Positions 34,574 through 43,296 of a stretch of DNA of 64,000 bases are shown in pieces. Origin of the DNA: Actinomyces sp. (lineage in GTDB: Bacteria > Actinomycetota > Actinomycetes > Actinomycetales > Actinomycetaceae); assembly GCF_030530635.1 (NCBI RefSeq), contig NZ_JAUMUL010000008.1:1-64000 (forward strand), given 5' to 3'. Each line of letters begins with the position of its first letter. Position 1 is the first letter of the stretch. Both the position numbers and the translations under genes were made by a program. A model generated the notes under the pieces. The model saw only the letters and a list, made by a program, of their open reading frames with translations, did no database searches and was not told the origin of the DNA.

Positions 34574-35494
34574 ATGAGCCGCCAGACCCGCCCTACGCCC
34601 GCGGACGCCCGCGCCGAGATCAAGGACTTCCTCACTACGCGCCGGGCGAAGGTGACCCCGCGGATGGCGGGACTGCCCGTCGTCGCCGGCCACCGCCGCG
34701 TACCGGGGCTGCGGCGGGAGGAGGTCGCCATGCTCGCCGGGGTGAGCGTGGATTACTACACGCGCCTGGAGCGAGGCAATGCGGCCGGAGCCTCCGACGA
34801 GGTCCTGGATGCGCTCGCCTCAGCGCTGATGCTGGACGAGGCCGAGCGGCAGCACCTGATCGACCTGGCTCGCGCCGTCACCCCCACGGGGCGGGTCCGG
34901 CGGCGTCGAGCACAGCCCAAGAGCTGCGCCGTACGGCCGGACACGCAGTGGATTCTGGACGCGTTGGTGATGCCGGCCGCGGTGCGCAACGGCTCAGGCG
35001 ACTACCTGGCCGCCAACAACATGGCCCGGGCACTGTACTCCCCCATGTTCGTCGATCCGATCCCCGACGTCGCCGGGCCACACCCGAACATGGCACGTTT
35101 CGTCTTCCTGGATCCCCGCGCGCGCACCTTCTTCGTCGACTGGCAGGCGGGGGCGGAGGACTTGGTGGCGATGCTGCGCCTGGAAGCCGGCGCGGACCCG
35201 ACCGACCCGTGTCTCCAGGCGCTTATCGGCGAGCTGTCTACACGCAGCCGGGAGTTCGCCGACCTGTGGGCACGTCACGACGTTCGCTACGTGTGCCGTG
35301 CCAAGAAAGTGGTCAATCATCCGGTCGTCGGCCAGATGCAGCTGTTCTACGAGCCCGCTGCGATGGCGAGCACGCCCGGGCTGACGCTGCTGGTATATGG
35401 AGTAGAGCCCGACAGCGCGAGTCAGGAGGCGCTGCGGCTGCTGTCCTCCTGGGCAGCCACCGAGCTCACCCCGGCCGGGAGCCGGCAGGGTTAG
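34574..35494 (+). CDS. XRE-family regulator with MmyB-like ligand domain
   Basis: 306-aa regulator: N-terminal helix-turn-helix (GLRREEVAMLAGVSVDYYTR, about residues 53-72; RLERGNAAGASDEVLDAL) and the C-terminal MmyB-like PAS-type domain (VRNGSGDYLAANNMARALYS; LVYGVEPDSASQEALRLL) that can bind fatty acids. The ATG is 7 nt after TAGCCT without a Shine-Dalgarno, so probably leaderless; GTG 34568 is an alternative. Divergent from the TAP peptidase and convergent with holB. Family members commonly control an adjacent oxidoreductase, but none is present, so the target is unclear. Confidence 0.85.
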   Translation: MSRQTRPTPADARAEIKDFLTTRRAKVTPRMAGLPVVAGHRRVPGLRREEVAMLAGVSVDYYTRLERGNAAGASDEVLDALASALMLDEAERQHLIDLARAVTPTGRVRRRRAQPKSCAVRPDTQWILDALVMPAAVRNGSGDYLAANNMARALYSPMFVDPIPDVAGPHPNMARFVFLDPRARTFFVDWQAGAEDLVAMLRLEAGADPTDPCLQALIGELSTRSREFADLWARHDVRYVCRAKKVVNHPVVGQMQLFYEPAAMASTPGLTLLVYGVEPDSASQEALRLLSSWAATELTPAGSRQG

Positions 35495-35518
35495 CGCCGG
35501 GACCGCCGTCGTCGACCC

Positions 35519-36775
35519 TCATGCCTGGGGTCGCAGCTGCACCATGAGGGACTCCACCGCGAGCAGCGGGGCCGCATTGGAACGCAGTCGGGTGCGGCAC
35601 TCCTCAATGGCGCCGATGCGCGCCAGGGATTGCCGGGGTCCGGTGGAGGTCGCCACCTGCGCCACCGCTTCAGACAGGTCGATATTGACCTGCTCGACGT
35701 CGCTTCCGAGCTGAACCGCGAGTACATCCCGATAGAAGGACAACAGGTCGATCATGGCCCGGTCCAGCACGTCGGTGCGGGCACGGCGGGCACGCCGCTT
35801 CTGATCCTCCTCCAGTTGCCGTACCTGGGCGCGCAGCGACGGCGGGATTCTGCCCCCCTCCTCAATGCCCAGTGCGCGCAGCAGGGCGGCCCTCTCGGCG
35901 GCGTCGCGCTCGGTGGTGGCACGGGAGGCCTCATCCTCGGCGGCATCTACCAGGTCCGCGGCGGCCAGGACCGCATCGCCGACGCTGCGCAGCGATACCG
36001 GTGCGAGCAGCAGCCGACGGCGTCGCTCCCAGGCGCCGGCGTCGACGGCGAGGTGCCGGGCGAGTCCGATGTGGGATTGACTGGCGCGGGCGGCGCGGAC
36101 CGCCAGTTCAGGGTCGGCGCCGTCGCGGCGCACCAGCAGTTCGGCCACGGCGTCGGCCGGGGGGATCCTCAGGGTCACCAGGCGGCAGCGCGAGCGGATA
36201 GTGGGCAGCACGTCGTCGGCGCTGGGGGTGCACAGGATCCACACGGTCTGGGGCGGCGGCTCCTCAATCGACTTCAGCAGCACGTTGGTGGTGCGCTCGG
36301 CCATGCGATCAGCGTCCTCCACCAGGATGACCCGCCAGTTGCCGGTCCAGGGGCGGCGCTGCGCCTCCCCGATCAGGGCCTTGACCTCATCGATGGTGAT
36401 CAGGAGCTTGTCGGTGGCCAGTCGCACCACGTCGGGGTGGGCGCCGCTGAGCACGTCGCGGCAGGCCTTGCACGCCCCGCAGCCGGGTTCCTCACCGGTG
36501 CACTGCAGGGCGGCGGCGAAGGCCCGCGCGGCGACGCTCCTGCCGGAGCCGGGCGGGCCGGTCACCAGCCAGGCATGAGTCATAGCGGAGGCGTCGACGG
36601 CGGATGCAGCGGCGGGAGGGGCCGCATGCTCATCCGGCGGCTCCGGCGGCCGACCAAGCGGAGCCTGGCTCGCATCACCGGTGCGGGCGGCGATGACGGC
36701 GCGGGCCGCCTGCGCGGCGGACCGGAAGGCAGCGACGACCCGCTCCTGGCCGACGACGTCGTCCCAGACGCTCAT
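35519..36775 (-). CDS. holB: DNA polymerase III subunit delta'
   Basis: 418-aa clamp-loader delta' subunit. MSVWDDVVGQERVVAAF opens the AAA+ domain, a degenerate P-loop lies in VTGPPGSGRSVAARAF, a zinc-type cluster in GCGACKACRDV, VILVEDADRM replaces Walker B, and the SRC motif lies in PTIRSRCRLV. An insert of about 25 residues rich in Ala/Pro (about 37-65) precedes the P-loop. GGAG 5 nt upstream supports the start. Its usual partner tmk is 11.5 kb away on the same strand, with an accessory island between. Confidence 0.92.
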   Translation of the reverse strand: MSVWDDVVGQERVVAAFRSAAQAARAVIAARTGDASQAPLGRPPEPPDEHAAPPAAASAVDASAMTHAWLVTGPPGSGRSVAARAFAAALQCTGEEPGCGACKACRDVLSGAHPDVVRLATDKLLITIDEVKALIGEAQRRPWTGNWRVILVEDADRMAERTTNVLLKSIEEPPPQTVWILCTPSADDVLPTIRSRCRLVTLRIPPADAVAELLVRRDGADPELAVRAARASQSHIGLARHLAVDAGAWERRRRLLLAPVSLRSVGDAVLAAADLVDAAEDEASRATTERDAAERAALLRALGIEEGGRIPPSLRAQVRQLEEDQKRRARRARTDVLDRAMIDLLSFYRDVLAVQLGSDVEQVNIDLSEAVAQVATSTGPRQSLARIGAIEECRTRLRSNAAPLLAVESLMVQLRPQA

Positions 36776-36902
36776 ACGTGCTCCTGTGTGGAGACAATGG
36801 TCATCCGGCCCGTGGTCGGCGGCAGGAAGGAGTGGATCACGTCCCCAGGGTAGCGGGAAGTGCAGACGTATTCAGCCATAGCAGTCGCTCGTAGGGCGGA
36901 GT

Positions 36903-37114
36903 CATAAATGGCTCTTCGTGTTTGGGGGTGTTAGCGCCTGTAGCCGAACTCGTCTACTACGCCGGTTCGTGCTCTACTACGCCGGTTAGGTGTCTGCTGA
37001 AGGGCTACGAAGCCTTCACCACAGGTCTAACCGGCGTACCCAACGCCGAAGGGGCGTACCCAACGCCATCCCACCGCCAACCGCCACACCCTCAAACACG
37101 AAGTGCCTCATAAA
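36903..37114. mobile_element. Inverted-repeat mini-element made of two facing transposon-like ends
   Basis: GGCTCTTCGTGTTTGGGGGTGT-type ends (left arm about 36910-36931, right arm 37086-37107, 20 of 22 positions matching) face each other across about 155 bp. Inside are a direct repeat CTACTACGCCGGTT (36954 and 36972), its inverse CTAACCGGCGTAC (from about 37027) and a doubled GGCGTACCCAACGCC. On the minus strand the left arm encodes TPPNTKSHL-stop, nearly the same tail as at 47806 (TPPNTKSPI-stop). The gap 36776-37238 holds no gene. Confidence 0.55.
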
Positions 37115-37238
37115 CCCCCTGGCTCGACATACAATCAAAACCACCAACCTCAGGCGTTGCACCTCAACCCGGACGATGGCGACCAGGTCCCGCCGCAGCA
37201 GCACCCCTAATAAGGCTCTCGGAGAAGCAGGAGGGACG

Positions 37239-38141
37239 ATGCGCACAGTAGCCGAGTTGTCAGGCGTCACCAAGACCTACCAGGGGCGAGAGGTGCTCCA
37301 TGGCATCAACCTCTCGCTGGCCGCAGGGACCACTTACTTCCTGGTGGGACCCAACGGCTGCGGGAAGACGACCACCATTGAGACGCTCGTGGGACTGCGT
37401 GCCCCGACGAGCGGCACGATCACCCTGCTTGGAACGCACCCGGGCGATCCCTCCCTACGGCCACGCATCCGTGTGTGCTTACAAGGCGGATCGCTGCACG
37501 CCCAGGTAACCGTGCGCGAGCACTTCGAGTTCTTCGCGGCGCTGTATGGTCAACCAGCCAGCACGGTGGAAGACATTGCCACGAGCTTCGGCATTGAGGA
37601 TCTGTTGGGCCGGCGATTCGGTCGTCTCAGCGGGGGCCAGCAGAAGCGTGTCATGGTGGCGGGCTGCTTCTTCGGCCAGGCGGAACTCATCATCCTGGAC
37701 GAACCGACCAGCGGCGTCGACCTGGAGAGCAGACTATCCCTGTGGGATTACCTCTCCCGGGTCATGGCGGGCCGGCCCGCGACGCTCCTGGTCACAACCC
37801 ATGACCTGACCGAGGCCGAGGACTACGCGGACACCGTGATCATTATGCGCGACGGCTCTATCGTGGCCTCCGGCACGGTGAGCGACCTGGTCCACGCCTC
37901 CGGGCTGGTGGGCGTGGTGCCCGTGCCGACAGCAATTCTCAGCTCCCTTCCGACGGACACGGCCGAGCGCCGTCACTTCCTCAGCAGCGACGGCGCAGCC
38001 ACCCTGGTGGGATACACCAACGCCGAGTCCCTGCGTCGTGACATCCGCGCTTTGGAGGAGGCAGAGCCGAACCGTGCCATCGGGGTGCGCGAGCGCACGC
38101 CCCGGCTATCCGATATCTACCTGCACACCCGAGGCGAATGA
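37239..38141 (+). CDS. ABC transporter ATP-binding protein (ABC-2 type exporter)
   Basis: 300-aa ATPase: Walker A LVGPNGCGKTTTIE (about residues 37-50), signature RLSGGQQKRVMVA, Walker B LIILDEPTSGVD, and the switch His in LVTTHDLTEAE; the C-terminal roughly 80 residues are an accessory domain as in drug or polysaccharide exporters (DrrA/NatA type). ATG 37239 follows GGAGG; the upstream frame to 36990 runs through the inverted-repeat element and is rejected. It overlaps the permease gene by ATGA. Substrate unknown; not the missing ATPase of the sugar importer downstream. Confidence 0.88.
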   Translation: MRTVAELSGVTKTYQGREVLHGINLSLAAGTTYFLVGPNGCGKTTTIETLVGLRAPTSGTITLLGTHPGDPSLRPRIRVCLQGGSLHAQVTVREHFEFFAALYGQPASTVEDIATSFGIEDLLGRRFGRLSGGQQKRVMVAGCFFGQAELIILDEPTSGVDLESRLSLWDYLSRVMAGRPATLLVTTHDLTEAEDYADTVIIMRDGSIVASGTVSDLVHASGLVGVVPVPTAILSSLPTDTAERRHFLSSDGAATLVGYTNAESLRRDIRALEEAEPNRAIGVRERTPRLSDIYLHTRGE

Positions 38142-38896
38142 TGATGAAACCCTTCGCACTACAGATCCGCAATCAGTTGCTGGGGTTCGTTCGGGAACCA
38201 GTGGCGGCCACCTTCAACCTGGCGGTGCCGTTCATGATTGTCATAGTGCAGGCGCTCGCCTACGGCGACCAGGTCTACAGCGATGGACACACCAGGTACC
38301 GCCTGGTAGACACTCTGGGCGTGACGACCGGAGTCATGTTCATCATGATCATCGGACTGTTCGGCATGGGGATCGGCCTGGCCTCGCTGATCGAGTCCCG
38401 CGTTCTGGCCGGCTCCAGCCTGCGCCCCGGGGGCCCGGGACTCGTGATGTCGGCATACGCCTTGGTTCTGCTGGTCCTGGTGCTCCTGGGTTGGGCAATC
38501 TCCTACCTGGTCCTGTGGCTGGGGTGGCGCGCGACGCCGCCGGCCCTCCCACTGGCGGTTCTGGGCGTGGCGACCCTCGGCATTGCCGTGTTCCTGGTGC
38601 TGGGAGTATGCATCGCCGCCGTGGCGGGGACGCCGCGCAGCACGCAGGGAGTGTGCTCCATGGTCTTCTTCCCGCTGCTCTTCCTGTCCGGCGCGATCTT
38701 CCCGATCAGCACCTTCCCCGACGCGCTGCGAGCAGTCGCTGTGTGGCTGCCCGGCTACCGGCTCATGGAGGCACTGTCACCGCTGTGGGCCGACGGTCAG
38801 AGGACCGACCTGGGCAGCGTGCTATACCTCGTTGCCGCACTCGTACTGGCCGCCATACTCGCGCACTGGCTCCTACGACGTCGCGAGGACGTCTGA
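38138..38896 (+). CDS. ABC-2 type transporter permease
   Basis: 252-aa membrane permease with about six hydrophobic segments (FNLAVPFMIVIVQALAYG; VMFIMIIGLFGMGIGLASL; ALVLLVLVLLGWAISYLVL; FLVLGVCIAAVAG; FFPLLFLSGAIFPIS; LYLVAALVLAAILAHWLL). The SGAIFPIS-type segment is characteristic of ABC-2 permeases. Translationally coupled to the ATPase gene. Its last 24 nt overlap the 3' end of the convergent LacI gene. Confidence 0.87.
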   Translation: MMMKPFALQIRNQLLGFVREPVAATFNLAVPFMIVIVQALAYGDQVYSDGHTRYRLVDTLGVTTGVMFIMIIGLFGMGIGLASLIESRVLAGSSLRPGGPGLVMSAYALVLLVLVLLGWAISYLVLWLGWRATPPALPLAVLGVATLGIAVFLVLGVCIAAVAGTPRSTQGVCSMVFFPLLFLSGAIFPISTFPDALRAVAVWLPGYRLMEALSPLWADGQRTDLGSVLYLVAALVLAAILAHWLLRRREDV

Positions 38897-39910
38897 CGTC
38901 CAGCCCGCGGACATTGAGGAGGCACGCACCACGAGGGTGGGAGTCGCCAGTCGAACGGTATGAGACGTCTGGTCGCTCAGATAGGCCCGTAGGAGCCTGG
39001 CCGCCGTCTGGCCCATCTCCCCCGGCTCGCGATGAATCGCCGTCACATCGGGGGTGAGTACCCGCAGCACGGAGGAGTCCTCAAGCGAGACCACGGCGAG
39101 CTCCGCGCCGATCCCCACCCGCCTGTCCTGCAGCACCGACACTCCCCCGAGCGCAAGCACCTCGTTGTCGTAAACGATCGCGTCCGGAACACGTCTCCCA
39201 CCCACCAGTTCCGCGGTCGCCTGACCTCCGGAGCGCTCGGAGTAATCGGCGGCCTGCACCACCATGATCTCAACCCCCGCGCGTCTACCCGCGACGGACA
39301 GGGCATTGGTGCGCCGGGCATTGTGCATCACGCCGGCGGTGCCCGAGATGTAGGCGACGCGTTCGTAACCCTGCTCCATAAGATGCGCCAGCACGACTTC
39401 CATCATGCCCTCGTCATCCCCGACGACGGCCGGCATTCCACCGGTATCCGGTTCCCCTACCAGCACGTACGGCAGCCCCAGTTCACCCAGAACCTCCAAC
39501 CGCGGATCCTCACTGCGAGGATCCACCACTACTACGCCATCGACCCGGCGCTGCGCCCACCACGAGCGGTAAGTGGCGATCTCCTGCGTCGTCGTCTCAA
39601 CGATCTGCAGCACCAGGGCGAGTGCGTCGATCGCGAGTTCGCCCTGCATGCCCACTATGAACTCGAAGAAGAAGCGTTCAGCGGCCACGGCATGGCTGGG
39701 CCTGGCGATGACCAGGCCGACCGCGCCCGCGCGCGAGGCGGACAGCGCGCGTGCAGCCGCGTTCGGGGTCCAGCCCATCTGGTTCGCAACGGCGACGACT
39801 CGACGCCGCGTGCTGTCGGATACGCCCGGGCGGCCGTTGAGGGCGAAGGACACGGCGGACGGGGATACCCCGGCGACCTCCGCGATGTCGCGGATGGTAG
39901 GACGCTCCAT
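38873..39910 (-). CDS. LacI-family transcriptional regulator
   Basis: 345-aa repressor. The N-terminal helix-turn-helix TIRDIAEVAGVSPSAVSFAL and hinge NAAARALSASRAGAVGLV are followed by a periplasmic-binding-protein-like sugar domain (VDGVVVVDPR; ERVAYISGTAGV; TAIHREPGEMGQTAARLL). No Shine-Dalgarno; CATACT is 6 nt before the ATG, suggesting leaderless, autoregulated expression. Divergent from the GH38/GH5/sugar-ABC operon, which it probably represses. Confidence 0.9.
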   Translation of the reverse strand: MERPTIRDIAEVAGVSPSAVSFALNGRPGVSDSTRRRVVAVANQMGWTPNAAARALSASRAGAVGLVIARPSHAVAAERFFFEFIVGMQGELAIDALALVLQIVETTTQEIATYRSWWAQRRVDGVVVVDPRSEDPRLEVLGELGLPYVLVGEPDTGGMPAVVGDDEGMMEVVLAHLMEQGYERVAYISGTAGVMHNARRTNALSVAGRRAGVEIMVVQAADYSERSGGQATAELVGGRRVPDAIVYDNEVLALGGVSVLQDRRVGIGAELAVVSLEDSSVLRVLTPDVTAIHREPGEMGQTAARLLRAYLSDQTSHTVRLATPTLVVRASSMSAGWTSDVLATS

Positions 39911-39960
39911 GACGGCAGTATGCCACGGCTGATCCGCTTATAAGGCATCCCTTGAACCGC

Positions 39961-39997
39961 TTGACCTCATAGATAATACGGTTTAGTGTGGATTATC
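39961..39997 (+). promoter_or_regulatory. AT-rich promoter/operator region of the mannoside operon
   Basis: TTGACC at 39961, the inverted pair GATAAT (39972) / ATTATC (39992) and CGGTTTAGT (39979-39987). The last is the reverse complement of ACTAAACCG, the core of the palindrome before the solute-binding-protein gene, as expected for one repressor acting at both promoters. Confidence 0.4.
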
Positions 39998-40062
39998 GTC
40001 GGCCGCTCCGAGAGCAGGTCGGGCCGACTGTCACTCACCCGCCCGCGCCAATGGAGGCCGCC

Positions 40063-43000
40063 ATGCATGACAACCGCGCAATGCTCCTAAAACACGTGGA
40101 CCGTATGCTCGCCGAGCGGATTCGGCCCGCGATCCTTGAGACGATCGCCCCTGCGCACGTGGAGGCCTGGGAGGTCGCCGATCCGTCCGGCCCTCTCGCG
40201 AATGTGCCCGGAGCTGGTGCCCCCGTCCCCACCTCCACGGCCCTGTCTCCCACCACCGCCTATCGGCCCTTCTCGATCCCCGGCCCCTGGGGTCCCGCCT
40301 GGGGCACCACCTGGTTCCGCGTGACCACCTCCATCCCCTCCGAGTTGCGCGGCGCCCACCTCGAACTGGACATCGATCTGGGATGGGAGCCCCATTCCCC
40401 AGGATTCCAGGCCGAGGGACTGGTGCGCACGGCCGACGGAACCATCCTCAAGGCGCTCAACCCCCGCAACCAGTGGGTCCCCGTATGGGAGTCACTGCTG
40501 GACGCCGAGGGGCACCTGACCCTGTATGTGGAGGCCGCCTCCAACCCGATGCTGCTGGGCACTCCCCCATTCCAGCCCACCGCGGAGGGATCACGGTTCA
40601 CGCAGTCCCAGGCACCGATCTACACGTTCCGCACCGCCCGACTCGCACGGGTTCACGATCAGGTGCGCGAACTCGCCGCCGACGTCGACGTCCTGCTCGG
40701 TCTGGCGCGGACACTGCCGCAGGAATCGCCCCGCATGTGGAGGCTCCTGGTCGGCACCTCGGAGGCGCTCGACCGGCTCGACCCCGCTGACGTTCGCGGT
40801 ACCGCCACCCGGGTGCGTGAGCTACTGGAACCATTGCTGTCCACGCCCCCCGATCACGATGCCGTGACCCTGGCAGTCAGCGGTCACGCACACATAGACT
40901 CCGCCTGGCTGTGGCCCGTGCGCGAGTCACGCCGCAAGGCGGTGCGTACCCTGGCCAATGTCATCCGCCTGCTCGACGACGGCGCGCCGATGCGCTTCGC
41001 ATTGCCGGCCGCGCAGCACGCCGCCTGGGTCAAGGAGGAGGATCCGGAGCTGTTCGAACGGCTCAAGGCCCATGTCGCCGCCGGAGGCATCACTCCGGTC
41101 GGCGGCTCCTGGGTCGAGCCCGACGCGGTGCTGCCGGCGGGTGAGTCCCTGGTGCGCCAACTGACCGAGGGGACCGCCTTCTTCCGCGACGAGCTCGCAG
41201 CCGCCTGCCATGAGATCTGGCTGCCCGACTCCTTCGGCTACACCGGAGCACTGCCACAGATCGCGCACCTCGCCGGTTACGACAACTTCCTCACGCAGAA
41301 GATCTCCTGGAACCAGGTCGACGCCTTCCCCCATCACACGCTGTGGTGGGAGGGGATCGACGGCACCCGCATCTTCACCCACTTCCCCCCGGCGGACACC
41401 TATGGCGCCGAGGTCACCGCGGAGCAGGTGCGGCACGCCGAGCACAACTTCAAGGACAAGGGGCGCGCCGCCACTGAATTCCTCCTGTACGGCTACGGCG
41501 ACGGCGGAGGCGGACCGGTTCGCGAGATGCTCGACCGCATTGAACGGATGCAGAACCTGGCCGGCTCGCCCCGGATGGAGCACATGACCTCCGCGGAGTT
41601 CTTCAGCCGCGCCCGCGCGGAGTATCCCGACGCCCCCGTATGGGTCGGCGAACTGTACCTGGAGAAGCACCGGGGCACACTGACCAGTCAGGCGGCGATC
41701 AAACGCGGCAACCGGGAGGCCGAGGCGGCGTTGCGCGAGGCGGAGACCTGGTGCACAACCGCCTGGGTGCGCGGCCTGCTCAGCGACGACACCTACCCCG
41801 CCCCACTGCTCCACCGCCTTTGGCGCACCACCCTACTGTGTCAGTTCCACGACATCCTGCCCGGCTCCTCGATCGCCTGGGTCTACGAGGAGGCGGAGGC
41901 GGCACTGTGCCAGGTCGTCGCCACGGCAGGCGCCCTGGCCGCGAGCGCGCGCCGGGCCCTGGCGGAGCAGGTGCCGACGACGACGCTCACCGAACCACTG
42001 CCCGCCACCTCCCCCCGACCGCATCCAGAATCCCGACCCGACGACGACTCCCCGCGGGCCGGGGACCGGCTGGTGTTCAATACGGCGCCCGTACCACGGT
42101 TTGTGGCCGGCGTGGAGGTCCCCGCCCTGGGCGCCGCCGTCGTGACGGCTGAGGCCGTCCGTGCCGCAACCGCCCGGAAGGGGGCGACGGTTGAACAGCT
42201 GCGCGACGGCGGGGCGATCCTGACCACCGCCGGCGGGAGGGCGCAGGTCGATGCGACCGGAGCACTCGTCTCGCTGACCTTCGCCGCCCAGGCGGGCAGG
42301 CAGGAGATCGTTCCGCCCGGGCAGCGGTTCGGCATCCTCCAGATCGCGAACGACTTCCCCAACGAGTGGGACGCCTGGGATCTGGACCCCTTCTACCGCG
42401 CTTCGATACATGAGGTCCCGGGGCGGTTGATTGATACGCGGGTCGCGGGCACGGCTGCGCTCGCCGTCGTCGAGGCACACTTCGGCGACTCACGCGCACT
42501 GCTGACCTGGACGCTCAATGAGCGCGGACTCGATCTCAAGGTCGAGGTGTCCTGGCAGGAGACGGAGAAGCTGCTCAAACTGGCCCTGCCCGTGGACGTG
42601 CACGCCGATAGCGCCACCTATGGCGCGCAGTTCGGTCACGTGCGCCGTCCCACTCATGACAACACCTCCTGGGACGCCTACCGCTTCGAGGTGTGCGCCC
42701 ACAAATGGCTGCAGGTGGGCGAGCCCGGCCGCGGCGTCGGCATCGCCAACGACGCCACCTACGGTTGGGACGTCACCCGGCATCCCCGTCCGCATGGCGG
42801 CACCTGGTCGCTCGTTAGGGCGTCACTGCTGCGGGCGGCGCGCTTCCCCGACCCGGACCAGGACCATGGCGAGCACGCCTTCCAGTTCTCCGTGGTCCCC
42901 TCCGCAGGAACCGCGCAAGCCCGTCAGGCCGGATATCGCCTGAACCTGCCGCTGCGGGAGCAGGCCGCCCCCGCCGGCGCCGGCGGTATCACCCCACTGG

Positions 43001-43296
43001 TGACCGCCTCCGGCGCCGTCATCGAGTCCCTCCACCCCGCTGATGACGATTCCGGGGATGTGCTGGTGCGCCTGTACGAGCCGGAGGGGGCGCGCACTCG
43101 CGTGACCCTGGAATCGGATGACCTGACCGGCGCCGTCGGCGCTGACTTGCACGGGAATCCCTCGGCTGTGCTCGGCGTCGACGTCGTCCCCGTTCCAGGC
43201 GCACAGGGGGCCTGGAGCTTCGACCTGCACCCCTTCGGAATCGCCACCGTGCGGATGAGCCGGAAGCCGAAGCAGACAGGGGAGCGCAGACAATGA
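40063..43296 (+). CDS. GH38 alpha-mannosidase
   Basis: 1077-aa family 38 alpha-mannosidase. The zinc-site motif SGHAHIDSAWLW (about residues 270-281) provides His and Asp ligands, the nucleophile Asp lies in EIWLPDSFGYTGALPQI (about 392) and QFHDILPGSSI supplies a further His; the C-terminal half is the usual multi-domain beta-sandwich. No signal peptide: it acts in the cytosol on imported mannosides. GGAGG lies before ATG 40063 (the frame is open from 39988). It overlaps the next gene by ATGA. With the GH5_18-like enzyme it suggests breakdown of N-glycan-derived oligomannose. Confidence 0.93.
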   Translation: MHDNRAMLLKHVDRMLAERIRPAILETIAPAHVEAWEVADPSGPLANVPGAGAPVPTSTALSPTTAYRPFSIPGPWGPAWGTTWFRVTTSIPSELRGAHLELDIDLGWEPHSPGFQAEGLVRTADGTILKALNPRNQWVPVWESLLDAEGHLTLYVEAASNPMLLGTPPFQPTAEGSRFTQSQAPIYTFRTARLARVHDQVRELAADVDVLLGLARTLPQESPRMWRLLVGTSEALDRLDPADVRGTATRVRELLEPLLSTPPDHDAVTLAVSGHAHIDSAWLWPVRESRRKAVRTLANVIRLLDDGAPMRFALPAAQHAAWVKEEDPELFERLKAHVAAGGITPVGGSWVEPDAVLPAGESLVRQLTEGTAFFRDELAAACHEIWLPDSFGYTGALPQIAHLAGYDNFLTQKISWNQVDAFPHHTLWWEGIDGTRIFTHFPPADTYGAEVTAEQVRHAEHNFKDKGRAATEFLLYGYGDGGGGPVREMLDRIERMQNLAGSPRMEHMTSAEFFSRARAEYPDAPVWVGELYLEKHRGTLTSQAAIKRGNREAEAALREAETWCTTAWVRGLLSDDTYPAPLLHRLWRTTLLCQFHDILPGSSIAWVYEEAEAALCQVVATAGALAASARRALAEQVPTTTLTEPLPATSPRPHPESRPDDDSPRAGDRLVFNTAPVPRFVAGVEVPALGAAVVTAEAVRAATARKGATVEQLRDGGAILTTAGGRAQVDATGALVSLTFAAQAGRQEIVPPGQRFGILQIANDFPNEWDAWDLDPFYRASIHEVPGRLIDTRVAGTAALAVVEAHFGDSRALLTWTLNERGLDLKVEVSWQETEKLLKLALPVDVHADSATYGAQFGHVRRPTHDNTSWDAYRFEVCAHKWLQVGEPGRGVGIANDATYGWDVTRHPRPHGGTWSLVRASLLRAARFPDPDQDHGEHAFQFSVVPSAGTAQARQAGYRLNLPLREQAAPAGAGGITPLVTASGAVIESLHPADDDSGDVLVRLYEPEGARTRVTLESDDLTGAVGADLHGNPSAVLGVDVVPVPGAQGAWSFDLHPFGIATVRMSRKPKQTGERRQ

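Noticed and set aside
36990..37238. 83-residue N-terminal extension of the ABC ATPase
   Set aside because: It translates the inverted-repeat element; the GGAGG-preceded ATG at 37239 gives a normal ATPase N-terminus.
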